Assembly: GCA_033977485.1 (NCBI GenBank)
Contig: CM066993.1
Coordinates: 70,658,864 to 70,722,863 of the forward strand
Length of the DNA stretch: 64,000 bases
Source: Hydrangea macrophylla
Lineage: Eukaryota; Streptophyta; Magnoliopsida; Cornales; Hydrangeaceae
Direction: 5' to 3'
Below the pieces are notes generated by a model that did no database searches, was not told where the DNA came from, and saw only the letters and a list, made by a program, of their open reading frames with translations. Position numbers and translations under genes: made by a program. This document shows positions 1-11,252 of this stretch, in pieces. The number at the start of each line of letters is the position of its first letter. Positions within the stretch are counted from its first letter, which is position 1.

Positions 1-801
1 ATAAATTACAAGTTATAAGCTAAAACCCTAAAATGGGCCACGGAAAAACTACCACAGAACTCAATAAAATTAGTACCAATGGGTTAGACTCACCTCCAAG
101 AGTCCAAATATGTGGTCAGAATTGAAAACCAACGTCGTTCGGCGCGTCAACCGTCGTCGTAAAGTCACCGTCAAAATTTGTTGACAACGGATCTCATATA
201 CATCTATTCTGTGTAAATCCCAGTGAAAAAGATGAGGACTCATCTTATATGTGGCTTGTTATGATGATTTCCAATTTTTATTATAACCTCCACACAGTTC
301 TACTAATTTTACAATTACACCCCTACTAATTATAAAACTGTATTAAAACTATCCCAAGCCTAAATGGGTATTTGTCTATGTCTCGCATGGGTCCCATAAG
401 TGGTCCCATATAATTATATAAAGTTGCTAATTAGCCTACTAATTATGTAACGTGTTCAATTCGTCCTCACAAAGGTATCCCTAATTGACCCCAAAAGTGG
501 TCACTACCTAATAACATGATATTATCAACAATAAAATAATAAACCATTTAAGCCTTAATAAACATTTAGGCACATAGGGTGTTCCACATATAATGTCTCA
601 TCTCAACTGGGACCCATCAACACACATCCCAACTTGGGATTGCCATACTGGCCAAAACTGGGTTCCCAACTGGACACCCATAATCAACTTAGTGGGTCAA
701 TTCCACTCCAATATGTGTCACATAACGCTATAATTAACATTAACTCATGATTATGCATGCTAAAACAGTATTAAATATAAACCGCGGGAGCGAGTGTCAC
801 A
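1..801 (-). repeat. 3' LTR (partial) of the Tekay-like element
   Basis: This matches 8385-9185 nearly base for base. It ends on the plus strand in GTGTCACA, which is the TGTGACAC start of the LTR on the minus strand. Only about 40% of the 1988-bp LTR lies in the window. Confidence 0.93.
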
Positions 802-815
802 TCTCTCCCCTCCTT
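802..815 (-). other. Polypurine tract of the Tekay-like element
   Basis: On the minus strand the purine run AAGGAGGGGAGAGA directly abuts the TG start of the 3' LTR. This is the expected site of plus-strand DNA priming. Confidence 0.8.
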
Positions 816-847
816 AAAAAGGAGTTTGTCCCCAAACTCGTAGTACC

Positions 848-3814
848 TCAAGTTTCGAACAAGAATGGATACTTCTCTTTCATTTCATCTTCTCTTTCCC
901 ACGTGGCTTCCTCAACAGAATGATTTCGCCACAGCACCATAACTAAAGGAATAGTCTTAGTCCGCAAAACTTGCTCTTTTCTGTCAAGAATCTTGATTGG
1001 ATGCTCGATATATGTTAAGTCTTCCCTGACTTCCAACGGCTCTGGAATAATCACTTTTTCCGGATCTGATACACATTTTCTTAGCATCGATATATGAAAT
1101 ACATCGTGTACATTAGCTAATTCCGGTGGCAACTCCAACCGATAGGCTACTGGTCCAACTCTACCAATGATCTCAAATGGCCCAACATACCTTGGATTCA
1201 ACTTCCCACGTTTCCCAAACCTTGTAATACCCTTTGAAGGTGATACTTTCAAGAATACAAAATCCCCAACTTCAAACTCCATCGGTCTTCTTTTCAAGTC
1301 CGCATAGCTTTTATACCTACTTTGGGCTGTTTGAAGTCGTTGTATTACCTTTATCTTCTCTGTGGTCTGCTGAACAATTTCAGGCCCTATCAATCTCCTC
1401 TCACCAACCTCGGTCCAACAAAGTGGAGAACGACACTTACACCCATATAAAGCCTCAAAAGGCGCCATCCCAATACTGGATTGATAACTATTATTATAAG
1501 CAAATTCAGCCAATGGCAAGTGCTCTTCCCAATCACCTTTGAAATCCAAAACACAAAGTCGAAGCATATCTTCTAGTATTTGAATCACACGTTCTGATTG
1601 GCCATCGGTTTGAGGATGAAAAGCTGTACTGAAACTCAATCTTGTACCCATCGCTCTCTGCATTCCTTGCCAAAATCTTGATGTAAATGCACTATCTCGA
1701 TCAGAGACTATAGATACTGGAACTCCATGAAGTCTCACAATTTCTTGGACATACAATTCAGCTAACTTCTTTGGATCATTGGTCTTGATTGGTAGAAAAT
1801 GTGCAGACTTAGTCAATCGATCAACGATTACCCATACACTGTCATTTGACTTTCTAGATCTCGGTAAACCTCCCACGAAGTCCATTGTGATATTTTCCCA
1901 TTTCCACTCTGGTATAGGTAGTGGTTCCAGTTTTCCCGCTGGTTTCTGGTGTTCCACCTTTACCCTCTGACAAGCCACACATTTTGCCACGTGCTCAGCT
2001 ACTTCTCGTTTCATTCCTGACCACCAATAGATTTCTCGCAAATCACGGTACATCTTAGTACTACCCGGATGAATTGAGTACCTCATATTGTGTGCCTCTT
2101 CCAAAATTACTTCCTTGATACCATCTATATTGGGTACACAAACCCGATTCTTGAATTTCAACATACCATTCTCAAAAGTAAATTCTGGTTGCTTACCCTC
2201 AGGTATTTCATCATAAATCTTCTTCAATATTGAATCTTGGAGCTGTTTGGCTCGAATTTCATCAATAAGAGACGGTTGTGCAATAATGGCTGACATTAGA
2301 CCACCTTTAGTTTCTGAAATCACCTCTAACCTTAGCTGCTCCATTTCCCGAATTAACTTTTCTTGTGAAGTCAAAGCATAGGCCAAATTAGTTGTAGACT
2401 TTCGACTCAGCGCATCGGCCACCACATTAGCTTTCCCTGGATGATATTGAATTGTTAAATCATAATCCTTCATTAGCTCTAACCACCTTCTCTGTCTCAT
2501 ATTCAAATCCCGCTGTGTAAACAGATATTTTAGACTCTTATGATCAGTATAAATTTCACACTTTTCCCCATAGAGATAATGCCTCCAAATCTTCAAAGCA
2601 AAGATCACTGCCGCTAACTTAAGATCATGTGTTGGGTAGTTCACTTCATGTGGCCTTAACTGTCGCGAGGCATATGCAATTACCTTGTTGTTTTGCATCA
2701 AAACACAACCCAAACCTCGATAGGAAGCATCGCTGTATATCACAAACCCTGTAGTACCAGAAGGAATGGTCAATATTGGTGCTGTCATCAAACGAGTCTT
2801 CAATTCAACAAAACTTTCTTCACATTCTGGACTCCAAACAAAAGGAACATCTTTTCGCATAAGTTGTGTCATTGGCATAGCAATTCTTGAAAAATTTTCC
2901 ACGAACCTTCGGTAATATCCAGCTAATCCCAAGAAGCTTCGTACCTCTGGCACACTTGTTGGCGACTTCCAATTGGCTACAGCTTCAATTTTCTGTGGAT
3001 CTACTGATACACCCTCCTTTGAAATCACGTGCCCCAAAAATGCTATCTCAGTTAACCAGAATTCACACTTCTTTAACTTCCCAAACAACTTCTTTTCACG
3101 GAGTCGTTGTAGGACCAACCGTAGATGCCTCTCGTGGTCTTCCACACTCTTGGAATATATTAGGATATCATCTATGAAGACAATGACAAACTCGTCCAGA
3201 TAGTCTTTGAACACTCGATTCATCAAATCCATAAATACTGCCGGTGCGTTTGTAACTCCAAAAGGCATAACAAGGAATTCATAATGACCATAACGGGTCC
3301 TGAATGCTGTCTTCTCCACATCCTCTTCCTTGACTTTTAATTGATGGTAACCCGATCGCAGATCAATCTTAGAAAAGACTTGGGCTCCTTGAAGTTGATC
3401 AAACAAGTCATCAATTCTAGGCAACGGATATTTGTTCTTGATAGTTAACTTGTTGAGTTCTCGATAATCGATACACATTCTCATCGTTCCATCTTTCTTT
3501 TTGACAAACAAGACTGGTGCACCCCACGGCGATACACTAGGTCGAATGAACCCCTTATCTAGAAGATCTTGTAACTGAATCTTCAGTTCTTTCAACTCCA
3601 CTGGTGCCATTCTGTACGGTGTTTTCGATATTGACTGAGACCCCGAGACTACTTCAATAGTAAATTCAATCTCTCGCTCAACTAGTATATCAGGTAGATC
3701 TTCAGGAAAGACATCTGGGAACTCTCGTACAATTGAAATGTCTTCTACCTTAGTCCCTGTGACCCGTGTGTCAATTATTGAACATAAGAACCCCCGACAA
3801 CCTTGTTTCAACAA
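848..3814 (-). CDS. Gypsy pol: reverse transcriptase, RNase H, integrase, chromodomain
   Basis: An open frame of 988 codons. The RT region is at roughly residues 60-260, with the YRELN and FIDDIL motifs (catalytic Asp pair near residue 212). RNase H follows with YSDAS and the [10 protein letters not shown] segment. Integrase has an HHCC zinc-binding region ending CVACQ, then the DDE residues in [14 protein letters not shown] and QSERVIQ. The last 50 or so residues look like a chromodomain, with [14 protein letters not shown], which in chromoviruses directs integration to marked chromatin. There is no ATG start: the frame opens at a TTG and overlaps the gag frame by a few bases in another phase. 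In related elements gag and pol are normally one frame, so a one-base loss near 3817-3821 probably separated them. Confidence 0.9.
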   Translation of the reverse strand: MLKQGCRGFLCSIIDTRVTGTKVEDISIVREFPDVFPEDLPDILVEREIEFTIEVVSGSQSISKTPYRMAPVELKELKIQLQDLLDKGFIRPSVSPWGAPVLFVKKKDGTMRMCIDYRELNKLTIKNKYPLPRIDDLFDQLQGAQVFSKIDLRSGYHQLKVKEEDVEKTAFRTRYGHYEFLVMPFGVTNAPAVFMDLMNRVFKDYLDEFVIVFIDDILIYSKSVEDHERHLRLVLQRLREKKLFGKLKKCEFWLTEIAFLGHVISKEGVSVDPQKIEAVANWKSPTSVPEVRSFLGLAGYYRRFVENFSRIAMPMTQLMRKDVPFVWSPECEESFVELKTRLMTAPILTIPSGTTGFVIYSDASYRGLGCVLMQNNKVIAYASRQLRPHEVNYPTHDLKLAAVIFALKIWRHYLYGEKCEIYTDHKSLKYLFTQRDLNMRQRRWLELMKDYDLTIQYHPGKANVVADALSRKSTTNLAYALTSQEKLIREMEQLRLEVISETKGGLMSAIIAQPSLIDEIRAKQLQDSILKKIYDEIPEGKQPEFTFENGMLKFKNRVCVPNIDGIKEVILEEAHNMRYSIHPGSTKMYRDLREIYWWSGMKREVAEHVAKCVACQRVKVEHQKPAGKLEPLPIPEWKWENITMDFVGGLPRSRKSNDSVWVIVDRLTKSAHFLPIKTNDPKKLAELYVQEIVRLHGVPVSIVSDRDSAFTSRFWQGMQRAMGTRLSFSTAFHPQTDGQSERVIQILEDMLRLCVLDFKGDWEEHLPLAEFAYNNSYQSSIGMAPFEALYGCKCRSPLCWTEVGERRLIGPEIVQQTTEKIKVIQRLQTAQSRYKSYADLKRRPMEFEVGDFVFLKVSPSKGITRFGKRGKLNPRYVGPFEIIGRVGPVAYRLELPPELANVHDVFHISMLRKCVSDPEKVIIPEPLEVREDLTYIEHPIKILDRKEQVLRTKTIPLVMVLWRNHSVEEATWEREDEMKEKYPFLFET

Positions 3815-5352
3815 CTTGCCTGCCCGGATTGTGAAACCAAATATGGCGGTGCTACCACACTAGTTCCCTGAAAACTAAACTCCCCTTGCCCCATTGGTCG
3901 AAAAGTAACTCTTTTCTGTTCACAATCGATAGTAGCTTGGTTTGCGGATAACCAGTCCATTCCCAAAATTACGTCAAAATAATTAACGGCCAATGGAATT
4001 AAATTCACTGTCAAAACCCTATCGTTTATCCTGATTTCACATGCTTTAAATATTGATGAAGTCACCATGAGTTTACTTAATGGTAACGATATCGACAAAT
4101 CAAACCCTAAAGGTTCTGACATACTGTCTAAGTGTTTAACAAATTCATGTGCAACAAAAGAATGTGTTGACCCTGAATCTATTAAAACATACGCCGGGTG
4201 TGAGCAAATGAGTAATGTACCTGACACGACAGAATCGGCTGCTGCAGCATCCCCCGGCGTTAGTCGATAATACCTTCCTTGTCTTTGTTCAGGACCTTTC
4301 CCTTTATCCACACTTGTCCCTGGTTTTGCCGCAGTTGAAGGTACATAACTTGTCCCTTGTTGTTGTCTTGTTGGGCAATATTTTGCTTGATGTCCAGGCT
4401 GTCCACATTCGAAACATTTTCCTCTCATGTCTGGATTGATACTCCCCGTACTCTGAGTTTGAGCTTGTGAGCAATTTCTTGCTATATGTCCCTTTTGTCT
4501 ACAGATATTACACACAAGTGTCAAATGGCACACTCCCATATGCTGACGATTACACGTTGGACATAGTGGGCGACTTTCCCCAGAGAAAGAACTTCCCCTT
4601 TGAACTATTGAGCTAGAACCAGAACCTTGCAAGAATGGTTTCTTAAAGAAACCCTGTCCTTTACCCTTTCCCTCAGCTGGCCGCTTATTCTGTTGGCTCT
4701 GTTTGTACTTGTCAATATCTCTTTCTGCTATCAAGACAACATCTTGTACATCAGCCACTTTTCGAAGTTGGTGTGTATCAACTCGGCTTCTAATGTTGTC
4801 GCGTAGTCCCTCCTCAAATTTTCGTGCTCTATCCACTTCTCTTGGTACTGTTCGATGTGCAAATCGAAGTAGGCGATTATATTTTGCTGCATACTCATTT
4901 ACTGTCATATCCCCCTGTTGCAAATTTGCAAACTCACGGCCCATCTGAGTCTTGACGGATGCTGGAAAGTACCGCTTATAGAAAACTTTCACAAATCTGT
5001 TCCAGGTCTCAGGTGCCCCTTGCTCAATCACATTTACCCACCAGTTCTGGGCTTCACCTTTCAGTGTATCAGTAGCACACATTATCTTCTCCCCATCTGT
5101 ACACTCCACAGCCCGAAAGATGCGTTCCATATCCATTACCCAATGATCAGCTTATGATGGATCTGGGCCTCCATCAAACTGACTTGGTTTTCTTTTATAA
5201 AATTGTTCAATGACTCCTCGCTCAGCCCGTGGTTGTGGGTTTGCAGGTCTATCACGTCCCATCTGATCACTTACTGCCCTCACAAAATTGCTTACCACAT
5301 CTTCTAGGTGGTCCATCCTCGAATGAGGTGAACGTTCCCGATTATGATCCAT
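3808..5352 (-). pseudogene. Gypsy gag-protease, interrupted by a nonsense codon
   Basis: Starts at the ATG at 5352 (MDHNRERSP). The frame reads through to 5155, meets TAA at 5152-5154, and resumes in the same phase, with ATG at 5136, to the stop at 3808. The continuation shows a retrotransposon gag domain (QNWWVNVIEQ, YFPASVK), two CCHC zinc knuckles (CNICRQKGHIARNC and CFECGQPGHQAKYC), and an aspartic protease with the active-site segment LIDSGSTHSF followed by ILGMDWL. Because the phase is the same on both sides, the TAA is a point nonsense mutation. With the frame change at the pol junction, the element cannot make a full polyprotein without suppression. Confidence 0.88.
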
Positions 5353-5479
5353 TTTCTTACCTGTCAGTCAATTGACATAAATATATTGCATGCTATGCCA
5401 ATATGTTATATAACAACATAGCAACAATTATTCATATGCATTCATGAAATGCATTTACATACTTGTCATCTACGCGTAC

Positions 5480-7134
5480 TGTAGTAACCCGTGTTTTCAT
5501 GTTTAAATTGACGATTTAGACTTCGTGTGCGATTTTAGCGAAAATTGGTCACAGGGGTATTTTGGCCATTTTTTCAATTTTATAAGTCATGAACTAAAAA
5601 TTTATTTTTTGGGAAAAGTTGCGTGAGATTAAATGATTTGGTATTCGTGTTGGAAGTTAAGATTTTTCGAGTCATATTTAAAATTAAATCTAATATTTTC
5701 TCTTTTAATTTTAACAGTAGCAGAATTTTGTTTTCAGATTTTTGTTAGGAAAACAAATGAAATTTAAGGTTCTGCCCGCGTTGTCCCAAGCAAAACTCGA
5801 TTCTGCACACTTTTCGTCTAATGCAATTTTCTCAGATTCTGCACCGTTTGGGCAGAAAACGAGGATTACAGTAGCAGTTTTAGTGTATCAGAAATTAAAT
5901 CTAATATTTTCTCTTTTAATAATTAGATTGTTAGACCATTATGTTTGGTTATTTATAATATTAGTGGAGTTATATGTGCATTAGTGTATGTTTACATCAT
6001 CTTGCATATTCCTTATAAACTACCAATTAATTAGAAGATAGTGGGTTGTTAGGCCATTATGCTTGGTTATTTATACACTAATATTAGTGGAGTTATAGGT
6101 GCATTAGTGTATGTTTACATCATCTTGCATATTCCTTATAAACTACCAATTAATTAGAAGTTAGTGGTTAATAATTAGATTGTTAGGCCATTATGTTTGA
6201 TTATTTATACACTAATATTAGTGGAGTTATATGTGCATTAGTGTATGTTTACATCATCTTGCATATTCCTTATAAACTACCCATTAATTAGAAGTTAGTG
6301 GTTAATAAGTGGATTGTTAGGCCATTGTCTCCAAGTGGAAGCTTGGCTATTTATACACTCACATACTCTCTCAAAAACACACATTCTACACTTCTAGCAT
6401 AGAGAGCTTGAGAGAGTCACATAGAGAAAGATTTATATATATATATATATACACAATTATAGATATACATACACCTCGAGTTAGAAGAAGAAGAAGAAGA
6501 AGAAGAGAAGTGTTTGGGAGTTGCTCAACATCATTTATAGGTACCGGGTTGTGTACAATATGCTTTCTAAATTCTCCGGAGTATTTCTTTGTTATCTCTA
6601 CTTGTACTCTTTTTGCAGTTATGTTGTGTTTTCATTTGGAATCAATGAGTATGTGTTTGTTGCTAAGTGCTATGGGACTAAAGGGTCATGAGCAAGGAGC
6701 ACCTACCAACAGTCCAACAGGCCTCAGGGACCGACGTACTGGAGACGGGTGAGGTGAGGTGAGGTGTCTCTTGCTATGTGATCAAGAGGAACCTGGTATG
6801 ATGCTATTGGTATGAGCGTTTGGGTAGTGTGAGCAGTTGGGTTGTGAGACTGGTCAATTGATTTGATGTCATTCTATGTATTTGATTGTCATTATCCTTT
6901 TGAGCCTTTATTATTCATGTCATATTGTATACTTCCCGGTATGGTTTTTAGATGCAGGCAGTGCCGGTAACCGAAGCCTAGAAGGGAGATAAGGTTAAGG
7001 ATGATATAGGAGATCCGTGGAGAATATGGACCTGCTGGGAGTTTTAAAGAAATTTTGTATTTTTATTTTAAAGAATCAAGTGTGATTTATTTAATTTTTC
7101 AATGGAAATACGCTTATTTTTGCGGGGCGTCACA
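5480..7134 (+). mobile_element. Solo LTR (1655 bp) nested in the Tekay-like leader, TSD CGTAC
   Basis: It starts TGTAGTAACCC and ends GGGGCGTCACA. CGTAC lies directly on both sides (5475-5479 and 7135-7139), so the boundaries are secure. The GGGGCGT..CA end resembles other chromovirus LTRs in this window. A TATA-like CTATTTATACAC near 6348-6359 and a CT-rich leader after it suggest plus-strand transcription. No internal region remains, so the rest was lost by LTR-LTR recombination. It separates the primer-binding site from gag in the host element. Confidence 0.92.
5915..6316 (+). repeat. Three tandem ~118-134-bp units in the U3 of the solo LTR
   Basis: The block beginning TTAG(A/G)CCATTATG occurs at 5931, 6049 and 6183, and a fourth start occurs at 6317. 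Each unit carries TTATTTATA, then ATATTAGTGGAGTTATA, then the run down to ATTAATTAGAAG. The first interval is shorter (118 against 134), mainly through loss of a short linker. The array lies directly upstream of the likely TATA box, as enhancer-like repeats do in many LTRs. Confidence 0.85.
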
Positions 7135-7180
7135 CGTACTCTCAATCGTCGTCTCTCGTACCCAAGGCTCTAAGCTTAAT

Positions 7181-7192
7181 GCTCTGATACCA
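7181..7192 (-). other. Primer-binding site (initiator tRNA-Met) of the Tekay-like element
   Basis: The plus strand reads GCTCTGATACCA, so the minus strand carries TGGTATCAGAGC, complementary to the 3' end of plant initiator tRNA-Met. It is five bases from the LTR end at 7198. Confidence 0.93.
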
Positions 7193-7197
7193 CTAAA

Positions 7198-9185
7198 TGT
7201 CACGCCCCAGAACCACCCAGATGATCCTAGGATACGTGGCACGCCACCAAGGCCTTACACAAGTGATTAAAGTTCTAAAAATAAATTTAAAATAAACTTA
7301 AACCAAAGAAGCTCAACAATAATAAATAAAATAAAAATAAAAAACAAAATCCTGTCTTTGCAATTAGCCAAAATAATTCTGTTTTAACAATTAGTAACTT
7401 CTCAAATAATATTACCAAATCATAGTTATGAGCTCCCAAAGTCCAAGCAAGAGTTTTTAAATACTTTAAGAGAAATACTAAATATAACCATTTATAACCA
7501 ACCCAATAAATAAATCTCAAAGTTCAAACGTCTCAATCCAATAACATTAGTCATAGTAACACTACGAACAAACAATCCCAGCTAACACAGTCCAACTTTA
7601 TATTACAAGAAACTAAAGTGTAAAGTTTAACTAGGAATATTACAGAAGTCTTAAACCAACCAAAGTATGACTCGCACTGCCATTCAGATTAAAACCGATT
7701 AATTACAACTATATTGCAAGTTTTAAACTAAAAAGCAAGTAACTATTAACAAGGTTACAACAATCCCCAAAACCCATGCACTAGTCAGCCACTTCCCAGC
7801 TCACTTCCCCGATTCCTCGCTGCGATCACCTAGGATGGTTATTCAATAACCATTACAATATATAAGCTATATGCTTAGTGAGTAATGCTAATCAGGAACA
7901 TGTATAATAAACATGCTTAATTCAACATATTACAAAGAACTATAGTCTCTGGCAATTACTAGTTCACTCCCACCACTACCGGCTAGCCCACGGCTCCACT
8001 CCCCAAGCCCACGTGACTAGTCATGACCCACGCTCTCACACGTGCGGTCCCATAGGCCTCTGGCGGCAGTGGTCGTCACCACAAAGATTACCTCATGGTG
8101 GTATAGAACTAGCAATTTCCATTCACCCAAATAGGCAACTCAACATGCTCATTTAATCATTACACCGTGCTTTCACAATCAAATTGGGCCTAATTTAACC
8201 ACATGAATTTTGCCCAATAATAATCTAAATAAATTAAATTACGCTAATTAGACATGCTTTGGCATCACAATTGAACCTAACATAAAAATCATCCAAATAT
8301 TAAAAATTAACATCACTCACCTCTTGGGTTTCGCTCCTAACCTTGAAATTAAAGACCTACTATGAACCAGGTACAAACCCTATCATAAATTACAAGTTAT
8401 AAGCTAAAACCCTAAAATGGGTCACGGAAAAACTACCACAGAACTCAATAAAATTAGTACCAATGGGTTAGACTCACCTCCAGGAGTCCAAATATGTGGT
8501 CAGAATTGAAAATCAACGTCGTTCGGCGCGTCAACCGTCGTCGTAAAGTCACCGTCAAAATTTGTTAACAACGGATCTCATATACATCTATTCTGTGTAA
8601 ATCCCAGTGAAAAAGATGAGGACTCATCTTATATGTGGCTTGTTATGATGATTTCCAATTTTTATTATAACCTCCACACAGTTCTACTAATTTTACAATT
8701 ACACCCATACTAATTATAAAACTGTATTAAAACTATTCCAAGCCTAAATGGGTATTTGTCTATGTCTCGCATGGGTCCCATAAGTGGTCCCATATAATTA
8801 TATAAAGTTGCTAATTAGCCTACTAATTATGTAACGTGTTCAATTCGTCCTCACAAAGGTATCCCTAATTGACCCCAAAAGTGGTCACTACCTAATAACA
8901 TGATATTATCAACAATAAAATAATAAATCATTTAAGCCTTAATAAACATTTAGGCACATAGGGTGTTCCACATATAATGTCTCATCTTAACTGGGACCCA
9001 TCAACACACATCCCAACTTGGGATTGCCATACTGGCCAAAATTGGGTTCCCAACTGGACACCCATAATCAACTTAGTGGGTCAATCCCACTCCAATATGT
9101 GTCACATAACGCTATAATTAACATTAACTCATGATTATGCATGCTAAAACAGTATTAAATATAAACCGCGGGAGCGGGTGTCACA
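7198..9185 (-). repeat. 5' LTR of the Tekay-like element (1988 bp)
   Basis: Plus-strand ends are TGTCACGCCCC (left) and GGTGTCACA (right), so the LTR reads TGTGACACCC...GGGGCGTGACA. The right-hand 800 bp match 1-801. Its start also resembles the solo LTR at 48128-50400, so both belong to one broader family. Confidence 0.93.
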
Positions 9186-9874
9186 ATATCCTCCAATCAA
9201 AATTAAGTGAATTGACTGTTACATGTATTTAGGATGTAAAATTTTAAAAACATAGCATTATTCTTTTTTTTTTTTAAATGAGAAAGTAAAGAATAGCAAT
9301 CCCTTTTATATTAAACACAACATAATGTATACAGTCTACAATAAAATTAAGAGAGAACCCTATGATACGATTAAGCGGATTGGTCGAATTGGTTATATTA
9401 TACGATAAAAAAATAAGAGTACAATATTTTGTTATCCTCGCTATAATGTTTTGTGACGGACAAAATTTTGAGACATAAAACAACCATAGAAACTACTCGA
9501 ATGCAATATTTTGTGACATGAGTACAACTTTTGTTAGTAGCTGATGCGCTTGGCACATTCTGATAAGTTAATACTGTGATTCTGTGAAAAATTCAACGCT
9601 AAAGAAGATACCAAACACTCCCTTAGGCAAATGAGTAACATTGGTTACTTGCAGCACAAAATCATAGATACATCACAATCCTTAAAGACATGGGAAGACC
9701 TATCTGAAGAAAGTTCATTTAAAACTAAGACTGACAGTCACGTGTATGGCAGGGGCTTCTTCAATTGAACCCCTTTGCCCCTCTTCTTCGTCTATCTATG
9801 TTCCCAAGTGTCTGTCCACGTGACCCTATTGTCTTCCTGCCCGTTATAACACTTAAATCACTTTTCATATTTGT

Positions 9875-9905
<31 letters not shown>

Positions 9906-11048
9906 GAGGTTCTATCCTAATATCCTACAACACGAAGGTTGAATGATAATATTGTGTTTAAATTTTAAATGAACAAAAAAGTCCATGTCACTTCATTAAA
10001 GTAAGATTACTTTAGTATTCTAACATAAATGAGGCACATATACATTATTGTCTGAAAAATGTGCATACATCTTTTATTTTTATTTTTTAATTTTTTAAAT
10101 GTGCGTATATATATATATATATATATCCATCACAGAAAACTTTTATGGCTAGATTCGGCTTTTATCGTCACATAGCCGGTGATCTTTCATCAAATCTGGC
10201 ATTTTACTGAGGTCTATTGGCAGTCACGGTATTTTTTGTGATGAATTATGATGCGCAACCGGTTTAGTCTCGAGTTACGCCCCAGTCAGTTAGATCGAGG
10301 ATATGAGAGATTTGCAGTGCGACTCAGAAGTTTGTTGTGCTTATTTTTCATGTTTGTTTTTTCTTCTGATGCTTGTACTGGTTCTTTTTAGAATCTGCTG
10401 TTTATGAAATAGAATGATTCTCTTGCTAAAAAAAAAAGAATCACATAAGAATTTTGTAAAGGGTAATACTTGGGACACACTCAAAGACACAACTTCCGGA
10501 CACAACCTAAGAGATGTCTCTCTCTCTCTCTCCTGCATCACTGTGGGGTTCAGTGACATCACATGACAGATATAGACACATCTTTTGAGTTGTGTCTTTG
10601 AGTGTGTACCAGTCTAATACTTTTTTTGTAAATGCAATGTTAGTGTTCAAATTATCGAATGACTTATTTAGATGATTCTTTTAATGTCTCTAGCAGTAAT
10701 CTTCGCCGAGCTAATTGTTTGCACATGTGATATATTTGTAGGAGTAGTATTTGTGACTCCAAAAACATCTATCTGAAAAGTCATTAGAATAACATGGATC
10801 AGTAAAACTCTTCTTGATGAGGTGCGCAGTAAAAGATATAATTTTGCATTTAATTTTGGGGTTGCCACTGACCATATAAACAAATTTAAGTAGCTAAATT
10901 AGCCAATTCCAATGTCAAGTACACACACACACGTATGAATTTGGTTTATTGAGGGTGACTGACTTAAACATGTGAAACCTTTCAAAATGTGGCCATGGAT
11001 CATGTGAAGTGCATCAGATGTACATTTTACATTTAAAACCATAAACTC

Positions 11049-11052
<4 letters not shown>
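9186..11052. other. Intergenic AT-rich DNA upstream of the EPF2-like gene
   Basis: No coding region is supported. It contains (TA)n tracts near 9874-9901 and 10104-10126, a T-run near 9264 and one hairpin MITE (10461-10620). The remaining short open frames have no recognisable family or plant codon pattern. Confidence 0.6.
10461..10620. mobile_element. Hairpin MITE, ~160 bp
   Basis: The left arm TAATACTTGGGACACACTC, continuing AAAGACACAACT, is the near-perfect inverse of the right arm AGTTGTGTCTTTGAGTGTGT, continuing ACCAGTCTAATA. The arms are about 31 bp with a (CT)n stretch between them. There is no coding capacity, and the superfamily is not assigned. Confidence 0.65.
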
Positions 11053-11105
<53 letters not shown>

Positions 11106-11121
11106 TGCACTCGTATAAATA
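11053..11121 (+). promoter_or_regulatory. Likely core promoter of the EPF2-like gene: CT/AC microsatellite and TATA box
   Basis: A (CT)n tract (about 11053-11088) runs into (CA)n (to about 11105), followed at once by TATAAATA at 11114-11121. That TATA is about 130 bp upstream of the start codon at 11253, a normal distance for a plant gene with a short leader. Pyrimidine microsatellites next to TATA boxes are common in plant promoters. The start site itself is inferred. Confidence 0.55.
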
Positions 11122-11252
11122 TGATGTATACCTAGTCCATGATGACATATATAATCTCCAAACCTGTCTTTCTCTTTTATGGTTCTTACCTTCTTCTACT
11201 TCCCTTTCTGTTGTAATTTATCTTCTAATTAGAAGAAATATAGAAAGAAAAT

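Larger units (their letters stand above)
1..9185 (-). mobile_element. Ty3/gypsy chromovirus (Tekay/Del-like), 3' LTR cut by window edge
   Basis: Read on the minus strand, the order is 5' LTR (7198-9185), initiator-Met primer site, gag, pol with a C-terminal chromodomain, purine tract and 3' LTR (1-801, incomplete). PR-RT-RH-INT-chromodomain order and the TGGTATCAGAGC primer site are typical of Tekay/Del chromoviruses. The two LTR parts can be compared over about 800 bp, and I counted roughly 11 substitutions by eye, so the insertion is not recent. Coding capacity is broken in gag (stop) and at the gag/pol junction (frame change). The leader carries another element's solo LTR at 5480-7134. The target duplication cannot be checked because the left end is outside the window. 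Confidence 0.93.

Noticed and set aside
8385..8420. AAACCCTAAAA motifs as telomere-like or telo-box signals in the Tekay LTR
   Set aside because: Single isolated occurrences within the LTR (also at 20-35), not a repeat array, and no gene start is nearby.
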